Source: JAXMHQ01 sp046346665 (GTDB taxonomy: Bacteria; Verrucomicrobiota; Verrucomicrobiia; Limisphaerales; JAXMHQ01). From it: a DNA stretch of 64,000 nucleotides. Location: positions 25,382-89,381 of the forward strand of contig JAXMHQ010000022.1 in NCBI GenBank assembly GCA_046346665.1. Reading direction: 5' to 3'. Positions 1-6,756 of this stretch are shown piece after piece (the stretch's first letter is position 1; every line of letters begins with the position of its first letter). The notes beneath the pieces were generated by a model that ran no database searches, had not been told where the DNA came from, and saw nothing but the letters and a program-made list of their open reading frames with translations. Position numbers and translations under genes: made by a program.

Positions 1-2754
1 TTCCAGCGGCGATTCAACCGCGGCGGTCCGGGACGGGATCCGGGAAGCCTGGCCGTTGCGGGAGGCGGGTTGCAGGACGGAGCCGGGTTCGCGGCCGGCT
101 TGCTTGGCGGCGATCATTTCGGAGACGGTCTTCAATTCGCCTTCGAGCCGGAACCCGGAGGAGATCGCCGACAGGATGGTCATCTGCGCCTGGTCCGGGT
201 TGTTCCGCGACAAATAGGCAAACGCCTTCGCCGCGTGCAGCATCACGTGCTTGGAACGGTCCTTGACGATGTCCAGCGAATAACCGAACGCCGCCTCGAC
301 TTCCTCGTCCGTGAACGCCGCGTCATTCCATTTCTGCGCGAGCACGGCGGGATCGATGCGGCGCGTGTATTTGAACACCACGCCGGCCGACGCGGGTAGG
401 TCGGCGATAAGTTCGAAATGATTCCGGAGCCGGTATTGGATCAGGTGAATCCAGTATTCGTAAAAATGGCAGTAATCCTGGTGGAACACCGTGCTCTTGC
501 CCTCGATCAGGTGCGGATAGAAATTGCGAACAATGTAATCCGCCAGTTCCCACGCTTTCATCGCGTCCACGACCAGCAATTCGATCGGGAGCCCCTGCCA
601 TCCGATCTTGCACAGGTCGCCGGCGTAGACCAGCAGCGAGCGGTTGGCATCCCACGGCTGCACCAGCCGGAGGAATTCGGGCAGGAAACTGTCGCCGTCC
701 TGGTAGCGGCCCTGGATCAGCGGGTTTTCCTGGTAGGGATCCATCCATTTTTGCCAGATGAAAATGTCGTAGGCATGGACGGCCTTGCGCGGGCAGCCGG
801 GGCGCGGGTTTCGGGCGAGGCCCTGGAGCAGCGGCACGGTCAGCGAGCCGAGCCAGGAGCCGAGGTCCACGATTTCGCCGTCGCCGTTGAACTGGTTCTC
901 GGCGTAGTCGCGCAAATACTGCCGCTCAGCCACACTGGTCATTCCCGGGAAATGTTCCAGGGTCTTGGGTGAACTCTCAGTCAGAGTTGTATTCATAGGT
1001 TTTGCGGTTTCACGGCGGGCCAGGCTGCGCAGCAACCCGGTAAGTCCACTCAACGTCGGCTCCGCCAGCCGCGGCGTGCCGTCGCTGAGGTAAATCGAGA
1101 AATTACTGTGGCAATCGTCCGACGAATGACTGATGAAGCCCTCGCGCAGCGTGTAAAACAGCAGCGCCTCGACGGAATTCCGCGCCAGGTATTCCGCGTC
1201 CACCTGCCGCAAAAACGCGTCGTAAATGTCCTCCCACACCGCCGCCACAATCTCCGCCGGCGGCCTCTCGCGCCGCGGATAAATGAACAGCCGCGTGTTG
1301 TGACGCGCGTCGTGGTTGGCCGGACAGAGCTTCTTCGAGCCGATCCCGAATTCGGTGATCCAAATCCCCTTCCCCGCCAGGCCGTGGCTGGAGACTCCAT
1401 CGCCGCACTTCACGAACGCGGCCAGCTGCTCGAGAAAATTGAACTGCTTGCAGTACTCCGATGCAAACCGGCGCGGGTTCGCCTCGCGCCAGCCGGATAA
1501 ATCCTGCTTCGACACAAACGTCTTGTCCCAGATGTCGTGCCGCGGCCAGTGATACGGATGAATCCCGATTTTGTTGCAATGCCGGAAGGTGTCCGGGTTG
1601 GCCCGGTGCATCCGGACAAGCCAGTCGATGTTCGTGTGAGTGACGCTGCCCGTGACAAGGTCCAGCTCGACGCCGGCGCGCGCCATGGCGTCCGCCACTT
1701 CGCGCGACAGCCGCTCGTGCAGGTCGGCAAAGCATTGCACGTACAAATCGAACTTCGCACCCCAGCGAAATTCCAGCACCGGCGTGTCCGGGGCAAATGC
1801 GCTGTCGAGATCCTGCTCCTGGAATCCCCACGGCGCCGGCCGGACCGGCTTGTTCGGAAGATCATGACGCGGGATCTGCGGCAGGTGCAGCTCGGTCAGG
1901 TATTTGTCGCACGCGCACGCCTGCGGATTCAACGATCGCTCGATGCGCTGTTCGTCGGGCAGCCAGGTGTAATCGGGTTCGTTGATGAACTCGAACGACG
2001 TCACCACCGGGCCGCCGATGGCCTGGGTGGATTCGGTCCCGGGAAACGCGTAGCGGGCGAGAACGCGGTTCACAAACAGGCCGAGGACGCGATTGTAACT
2101 TTCCCAAAGTGTGCCAAACGAATACTTGCGCCCGCCCAGCGCGGCGCGGCTCGGACATTCGATCAACAGCCGGGGCGGATGTTCCACGAGCGTCAGCAGG
2201 ACGCGGATGCGCTCGGCGGGATCGGACAGGGTCTTGTTGAAATCCTGGATCCCGGCGTAATACGCGTCGTAGAGCCCCCAGTTCAGCGGCTTTCGCGCCG
2301 CGTTGAGCCCCTCCGGAATCGCCTTCTCGGCTTCGGCCAGGCAGGCGGCCACGCGATCCAGCCGTTCCAACTGGACTTCCGGAGTGAGTTTGCAAATGGG
2401 CTCCTTTTCGGCGTAACAGAATTCGTGAAACCACGGCTCGAACACGCCCATGCTGCAAAACGCAATGAAGGTGCGCAGAAGATTGCCGCCGGATTCATGC
2501 ACCAGCCGCGCTTCCTTGAATCCCACCTGCCGCAATTGCCGCAGCCGCTCCTGCGGATCCTGGATGTCCTTCAGCTCCTGCCGGGGCCAGTCGGCGCCGC
2601 CCACGTTGAACCCGGAATAACAGGTCCCCGATGGACGCCGCCCGGCGCGCGCGGCGTCCGCCGCGGAAGCCCGGCCCGGATCCCCGGGATTGAACCCGCG
2701 CGAAGCGGGATCGATGGTGCCAGCTGCCCGACCTGTCACTTGCGAATTACCCAT
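1..2754 (-). CDS. Glycosidase-like domain fused to TylF-like methyltransferase domain, 3' end beyond window
   Basis: The frame is open for 918 codons from the ATG at 2754 to the window edge, so the C-terminus is missing. Residues about 60-560 look like a clan GH-A type TIM-barrel glycosidase: FEFINEPDY near residue 257 gives a candidate acid/base Glu and IWITEFGIGS near 466 a candidate nucleophile Glu. From about residue 587 a second domain begins (MNTTLTESSPKT), with IVDLGSWLGSLTVPLLQGL resembling the SAM-binding loop of TylF/macrocin-type O-methyltransferases. There is no stop between the two parts and no ribosome site before the internal ATG at 996, so a fusion is the simplest reading. No signal peptide is visible, so it is probably cytosolic. 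It overlaps the sulfotransferase stop by 8 bases, implying translational coupling. Substrate unknown. Confidence 0.6.
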   Translation of the reverse strand, partial: MGNSQVTGRAAGTIDPASRGFNPGDPGRASAADAARAGRRPSGTCYSGFNVGGADWPRQELKDIQDPQERLRQLRQVGFKEARLVHESGGNLLRTFIAFCSMGVFEPWFHEFCYAEKEPICKLTPEVQLERLDRVAACLAEAEKAIPEGLNAARKPLNWGLYDAYYAGIQDFNKTLSDPAERIRVLLTLVEHPPRLLIECPSRAALGGRKYSFGTLWESYNRVLGLFVNRVLARYAFPGTESTQAIGGPVVTSFEFINEPDYTWLPDEQRIERSLNPQACACDKYLTELHLPQIPRHDLPNKPVRPAPWGFQEQDLDSAFAPDTPVLEFRWGAKFDLYVQCFADLHERLSREVADAMARAGVELDLVTGSVTHTNIDWLVRMHRANPDTFRHCNKIGIHPYHWPRHDIWDKTFVSKQDLSGWREANPRRFASEYCKQFNFLEQLAAFVKCGDGVSSHGLAGKGIWITEFGIGSKKLCPANHDARHNTRLFIYPRRERPPAEIVAAVWEDIYDAFLRQVDAEYLARNSVEALLFYTLREGFISHSSDDCHSNFSIYLSDGTPRLAEPTLSGLTGLLRSLARRETAKPMNTTLTESSPKTLEHFPGMTSVAERQYLRDYAENQFNGDGEIVDLGSWLGSLTVPLLQGLARNPRPGCPRKAVHAYDIFIWQKWMDPYQENPLIQGRYQDGDSFLPEFLRLVQPWDANRSLLVYAGDLCKIGWQGLPIELLVVDAMKAWELADYIVRNFYPHLIEGKSTVFHQDYCHFYEYWIHLIQYRLRNHFELIADLPASAGVVFKYTRRIDPAVLAQKWNDAAFTDEEVEAAFGYSLDIVKDRSKHVMLHAAKAFAYLSRNNPDQAQMTILSAISSGFRLEGELKTVSEMIAAKQAGREPGSVLQPASRNGQASRIPSRTAAVESPLE

Positions 2755-4399
2755 AAGCCCTCGTGTCTGTGCGTCTTGAAGTTGCACTCCCGGCAACGGT
2801 CGATATGTCGAAATGGCACTCGGCCAGCAGCGCCAGCGCGGCGCGGTCGGCCGGATTATCCATCAGCACGCGGCGGCATTCGGCCCGGGCGGCTTCGTGG
2901 TTCCCGGCGGCCAGGTGGCTCCGCGCGGAACGCTTCAGGTCCTCGGCGTCGAACGATCCGCAGGCGTGCACTGCGGCGGCCACCGGCCGCGGGAGCGCCG
3001 GCAGCGCCGGTTCCGGAAAACGCGGGATCGCAGCCCGGCCCGGCTCGGCGGGAGCGGCCGCCACAGGCGCCGGCGATTCCCACGTCATCCGCGGGTCGCG
3101 CCACATCGCCCAGCGCGAATCGAAGGAATGACCCAGCGACCGCGTCTCAAAAATCACTTCGTGCGAACCCGTCGGGCTCGCCGGAATCGCCAGATCGAAT
3201 TCGTGCCAGCGCCGGTCGGCCGGCTGATTCACAGGGTCCAGCGTGACGCTCGAATACACCGCGCCGTTCACGGTCACAATGAATTCGCACCCGCCCGACT
3301 GGGGTTTGGTCCAAACATCCGGATGCATGCAAACAGCGAAGGACAACCGCGCACAGCGGCCGTCGGCCACGCGATAAAACAGCCGCGCGGGCGGATGCAG
3401 GAAGAGCGAAGGACTGACCACGTCGTCCAACGTAACGTCCCAGACGGCGGATTGAGCGGTGGAACCGACGGATTCCAGGCGCGCCTCGGGAAAGTGTTCG
3501 ACGAACCGGAACTGCGGCGCGAAGCGGGGGCGCATGAATTCGGACAGCGACTCGCACCACGGCGCGCACAGCGCGAGCGATTGGCGGACGGCGTCGTCGA
3601 GCCGGTTCAAACCCTGCGGAAGCCGGCCCTCGTCGGCAGCGCGGAGCAGCACCTGGTAGGTTTCGCCCGTGAACGGGAGCGACAGCGGGCGGGGGCTTTG
3701 ATAATGGCGGAGGTCGGGTCGGATGCGTCCGCGCACGGCATCGAGCAGCGCGCGGTCGTCGTCGGGCCAGGGCGTTCCGAGAGCGCGCGCGACGGCCTGC
3801 GCCTGTTCGCGCGGATGAGAAAACCAGCGGTCGTAATCGACAACGGCGCCCAGTTTGCCGCCCGCGTCCCGAACCGAGTCCAGGTTGTGCAGCAGCCAGA
3901 GCAGCTCGGCGCGCGACGCGGGGATCTCGTCCCGGAGCGACACCGATTCGATGACGCTTTGCGGATCCCGGACGGCGAGGATGTAAACCGGGTCGAGTCG
4001 AAGTTCGGCGAAAATTTCCTTCCACAACGGCAGCGTCCGGGACGTGCGCGGATCCTTGAAACCCCAGGTGCCGCGGGCGCGGGAAAGCTCGGATCGAACG
4101 ATGGAAATCAGCCGTTCCTTGAACGGGGCGACCTCGGGGAGGCGCCACCAGTCGGCCGGCAGCGGCAGGGAGCCGGACGGCCCGCTCCACTGGCGTCCGA
4201 GACGCTTGAGCATCTCGTCCTGCGTTTGGAAAATATCCTGTTGCTCCCAGTAACCGGCCTGGTTGCCGGCGTCGGCGGGAAGGAGATTGTCACCGAGATC
4301 GACGCCAAGTGCGGTGAGCAAATTGGCGAGCAGGGAGGTGCCGCTGCGGTGCATGCCGAGGACGACGACGACCCGTTGTTGAGGCGTGAGGCTGCTCAT
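2747..4399 (-). CDS. Sulfotransferase with C-terminal TPR-like tail
   Basis: About 550 residues. The N-terminus has the PAPS-binding loop VVVLGMHRSGTSLLANLL and, further on, VRDPQSVIESVSLRDEIP, the usual 3'-phosphate-binding region of the sulfotransferase family. It probably moves sulfate from PAPS to a carbohydrate or other hydroxyl acceptor in the cytosol. A beta-rich middle region and a C-terminal ARSHLAAGNHEAARAECRRVL segment resembling one TPR follow. The start at 4399 (MSSLTPQQRV) is chosen because the motif follows directly; the frame stays open upstream. The downstream glycosidase/methyltransferase gene overlaps its stop, so the two probably act in one pathway of glycan modification. 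That pathway role is inferred from context only. Confidence 0.8.
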   Translation of the reverse strand: MSSLTPQQRVVVVLGMHRSGTSLLANLLTALGVDLGDNLLPADAGNQAGYWEQQDIFQTQDEMLKRLGRQWSGPSGSLPLPADWWRLPEVAPFKERLISIVRSELSRARGTWGFKDPRTSRTLPLWKEIFAELRLDPVYILAVRDPQSVIESVSLRDEIPASRAELLWLLHNLDSVRDAGGKLGAVVDYDRWFSHPREQAQAVARALGTPWPDDDRALLDAVRGRIRPDLRHYQSPRPLSLPFTGETYQVLLRAADEGRLPQGLNRLDDAVRQSLALCAPWCESLSEFMRPRFAPQFRFVEHFPEARLESVGSTAQSAVWDVTLDDVVSPSLFLHPPARLFYRVADGRCARLSFAVCMHPDVWTKPQSGGCEFIVTVNGAVYSSVTLDPVNQPADRRWHEFDLAIPASPTGSHEVIFETRSLGHSFDSRWAMWRDPRMTWESPAPVAAAPAEPGRAAIPRFPEPALPALPRPVAAAVHACGSFDAEDLKRSARSHLAAGNHEAARAECRRVLMDNPADRAALALLAECHFDISTVAGSATSRRTDTRAYG

Positions 4400-4573
4400 G
4401 CGGGAAAAACCGGCGCGCGGAGAATGTGGAGCGGGTTGCGGGACCCGGATTCTGCCGAAGAAAAATGTTCGTGTTGATTCATCCGCCAACCATCTGCAAT
4501 TGGGCCTCCGGGCAGGCTGGCTGTGTGAACCTGCCCCGCCGCCCGGGTTCACCGACGATCAATTCCTTATGAC

Positions 4574-4603
4574 CGGGCGGGCCGAGTTGCCTCGACCCGC
4601 CCG
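4574..4603 (-). terminator. Strong hairpin downstream of flagellin
   Basis: An 8-bp GC stem plus a 4-bp inner stem with a TTGC loop lies about 58 bases after the flagellin stop. No U-tract follows on the minus strand, so it may act as an mRNA-stabilising end or a weak terminator rather than a classical intrinsic one. Confidence 0.45.
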
Positions 4604-4660
4604 TTGGAAGGAGCCAGCGGTCCCCGTCCTTTGGACGGACGCAAAAACGCTGGACACTTG

Positions 4661-5473
4661 TTACGGCAGCAGCCGCAGAGCGGCTTCCGGCTGCGCGTTG
4701 GCCTGCGCAAGCATCGCGGCCTCCGACCGCTTCAGGATGCTTTCGCTGGCGAAATTCATGGATTGCTCGGCCGCAGCCGCGCTGTGAATCGCGGAGCCCG
4801 CCGCATGCAGATTCTGACGACCCACGGCCAGTTGATCGGCCATCGCCTTCAGTTGAGAATCGTTCCCCGCGAGCGTCGCCGCATCGGCCGACACCTGCCC
4901 CAGCGCGGTTTGAATCCGGTCCGACGCCGATTGCGCGGACTCTGCCGATCCGAGGTCGCCGTCGACCGCCGCCGTGTAGGCGTCGGCGCCCAGGTCCACG
5001 CCCGGGAGCGACAGCGTGGAGCCGTCGGATCCGACGGACACCTGGAGGGTGGCGCCGGTGAAGAGGTTCAGGCCATTAAAGTTCTTGGTTGAGACGTTTG
5101 TGATGGACGAGCCCAACTGGGAATATTCGGCCTGAAATTGTGCGCGCTGCGCGTCGGAAGTTGTCGGCGACTGCGCCTCGGTGGCGAGTTCGCCCATGCG
5201 CTGGAGCGCCTTCGAAACATCCCCCAGGTAGGATTGCTGGGTCTGGGTGAGGGACATCGCGGCGGAAATGTTGCTCTCGGCGGAATCGAGCTCCTGGTGA
5301 CGCTCGTGGCGCCGGACGGAGTCCGATGCGGCGCTGTCGTCGATCGCGGCCGTGCCTTTCGAGGATTGGGCCGACGCGGCGCCGAGCTGCGCGAGCGACT
5401 TGCGGAGTCCGGCCGCGCGAAGCTGGAGGGCTTCGGCGGACGACTGCGGCAGGTTGGCGTTGGAAATGATCAT
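4661..5473 (-). CDS. fliC: Flagellin
   Basis: A short flagellin of 270 residues that should polymerise into the flagellar filament. The N-terminal helices (SLTQTQQSYLGDVSKALQRMGELATEA), the FNGLNLFTG segment and the C-terminal RSEAAMLAQANAQPEAALRLLP are typical of flagellin D0/D1 domains; there is little room for D2/D3. The first 20 residues (MIISNANLPQSSAEALQLRA) are unlike the usual flagellin start. The ATG at 5473 overlaps the csrA stop as ATGA and has no Shine-Dalgarno of its own, so translation is probably coupled to csrA. With fliW and csrA it forms the three-component partner switch known from Bacillus, in which FliW is shared between CsrA and flagellin. No other flagellar structural gene is visible nearby. 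Confidence 0.85.
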   Translation of the reverse strand: MIISNANLPQSSAEALQLRAAGLRKSLAQLGAASAQSSKGTAAIDDSAASDSVRRHERHQELDSAESNISAAMSLTQTQQSYLGDVSKALQRMGELATEAQSPTTSDAQRAQFQAEYSQLGSSITNVSTKNFNGLNLFTGATLQVSVGSDGSTLSLPGVDLGADAYTAAVDGDLGSAESAQSASDRIQTALGQVSADAATLAGNDSQLKAMADQLAVGRQNLHAAGSAIHSAAAAEQSMNFASESILKRSEAAMLAQANAQPEAALRLLP

Positions 5474-5476
5474 TTC
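5463..5476. promoter_or_regulatory. 14-bp perfect palindrome at the csrA/flagellin junction
   Basis: GAAATGATCATTTC is self-complementary and covers both the csrA stop and the flagellin start. In mRNA it could form a small hairpin holding the flagellin AUG. A role in coupling translation is inference. Confidence 0.35.
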
Positions 5477-5757
5477 GCGGCAGGCGCGGCCGGGGCGGCG
5501 GGAGCGCCAGGAGCGGCGACAGCGGTCGCCTTGGTTTTCTTGCGGATCGGCAGCTTGGGCAGCGGCGCGCTCTGGTGCGTCAACGCTTCCTTGTTGCAAC
5601 GCTGGATTTCCTCATACACCTCCAACCGGTGCACGGGAACATCCGCGGGGGCCAGGATCCCCACTTTGACGACGTCGCCCTCCACGCGAACGATCTTCAC
5701 GTGGATGCGCCCGTCGATCACGATGCTCTCGCTGGATTTGCGGGAAAGGATAAGCAT
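5470..5757 (-). CDS. csrA: Carbon storage regulator CsrA
   Basis: 95 residues. The first 60 are a clear CsrA/RsmA fold starting MLILSRKSSESIVI, with GDVVKVGILAPADVPVHRLEVYEEI containing the RNA-contacting region. CsrA binds GGA motifs in mRNA leaders and blocks or stabilises translation. A 35-residue tail rich in Ala and Pro after Lys-Lys is added to the usual core of about 60 residues. The gene lies 15 bases after fliW and overlaps the flagellin start by four bases. In the Bacillus model FliW binds CsrA and frees flagellin synthesis; gene order here fits that switch. Confidence 0.93.
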   Translation of the reverse strand: MLILSRKSSESIVIDGRIHVKIVRVEGDVVKVGILAPADVPVHRLEVYEEIQRCNKEALTHQSAPLPKLPIRKKTKATAVAAPGAPAAPAAPAAK

Positions 5758-5772
5758 GGCGTGGGGTTGAAA

Positions 5773-6213
5773 TCAGGCGGTGGTTTCGGCTTCGGGCAGC
5801 GGGTGCTGCACGGAATAACTCGCGGCGTTGGCGATAATGACCTGTTTGCCAAGCCCCGTGCTGCGATTGATCACCACGGGGCCCTTCAGGTTCAATGTGG
5901 CGCGCCCTCCCGCGTGCAGCGTCACAATGCTGTAAAGCATCGCATCGGCCGGCGAGGCCAGGCCGAGAAATTCCACATCCATGTTCGGGATGTCAGGGTG
6001 ATACTCCGGAAACACCAGGAAAGGATCCACCACGACGAAGGCCAGGGCCGGATTATCCTTCACTCGCAACCAGCGAAACGGCTCCTCGGCGGCGTTGGAA
6101 ACGAGCAGATACTCCTTGATCTGCTCAAACCCCAGCAATCCCATCGGCAGCCGCACGCAGCACGACGCGGGCGCCTCAAGCAGTTCTGTCTCGTTCATAT
6201 TAACGCATTTCAT
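5773..6213 (-). CDS. fliW: Flagellar assembly factor FliW
   Basis: About 146 residues, matching FliW length. Recognisable segments are LPMGLLGFEQIKEYLLV, NPALAFVVVDPFLVFPEY and a C-terminal GPVVINRSTGLGKQVI. FliW is a cytosolic protein that binds either flagellin or CsrA. The ATG at 6213 has a weak AAGG upstream; the ATG at 6198 is an alternative. It is the first gene of the fliW-csrA-flagellin operon. Confidence 0.9.
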   Translation of the reverse strand: MKCVNMNETELLEAPASCCVRLPMGLLGFEQIKEYLLVSNAAEEPFRWLRVKDNPALAFVVVDPFLVFPEYHPDIPNMDVEFLGLASPADAMLYSIVTLHAGGRATLNLKGPVVINRSTGLGKQVIIANAASYSVQHPLPEAETTA

Positions 6214-6267
6214 GCCGAGCGGCCCTTCAGCAACGGGTATGCCACCACCCCGGACAGGATTGCCGGG

Positions 6268-6296
6268 TCCGCAGATCTCTCTGATTCCGAGGATCC
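6268..6296 (-). promoter_or_regulatory. Three GGA motifs in the fliW leader, possible CsrA sites
   Basis: On the minus strand GGA occurs at 6296-6294, 6288-6286 and 6270-6268, upstream of fliW. CsrA binds pairs of GGA motifs, so the leader may allow CsrA feedback on its own operon. GGA is a short motif and this GC-rich DNA would yield some by chance. Confidence 0.25.
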
Positions 6297-6387
6297 TACA
6301 ACAACTCAACTTGACAAACCGCGACCGGGGCCGCCACCAAACCGGCAATTCCCGCCGCGACCCGGCTGAATTTGCCCCGCCAATTTT

Positions 6388-6682
6388 AACCACGGATCAA
6401 CACTGATAAACACGGATGAAAGACTTGACGCGAATTGACGCGAATGAACGCGAATTCCTGAATCTGACAGAATGAACAGAATGGTCAGAATATGTCCCCA
6501 GTCGCGATCAGCGGGAACATTCCGTCCATTCTGTTCATTCTGTCAGAATCAGTTTGCCACAGGATCGCGACGGTGTGGTTCAGAGACAAAGTCAGCGCCT
6601 GCCTCATCACGAAATTAGCGACAATTCGCGTCAATTCGCGTCAACTCCCCTTATCCGTGTCGATCTGTGTTCATCCGTGGTT
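6388..6682. repeat. Long composite palindrome between fliW and cheA
   Basis: Nested inverted repeat of about 295 bp. The outer arms are made of ACGGAT words (6388-6420 and 6650-6682). The next arms are made of GACGCGAAT words (6425-6456 and 6612-6645). The innermost arms are 21-bp perfect complements (6464-6484 and 6526-6546). It fills most of the gap between the divergent fliW and cheA genes. No coding frame is supported here. Confidence 0.8.
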
Positions 6683-6756
6683 CACCCTCCCAGAGAATGC
6701 TGTAAAGTGCCGCCCGCGTGTGCCGATACACACTTGCGCGCCAACAACCCGCACGC

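Noticed and set aside
1537..3246. Long open frame on the plus strand across the left-edge genes
   Set aside because: The minus strand there encodes recognisable sulfotransferase and glycosidase/methyltransferase domains; the plus frame shows only low-complexity sequence.
4573..4603. Flagellin-downstream hairpin as a classical intrinsic terminator
   Set aside because: There is no U-tract on the minus strand, so the call was kept at low confidence.
6263..6302. TAGGATCCTCGGAATC near fliW as a seventh copy of the CCGGAA motif
   Set aside because: The GG-to-GG spacing to the next box is 18, not 22, and no -10-like element follows.
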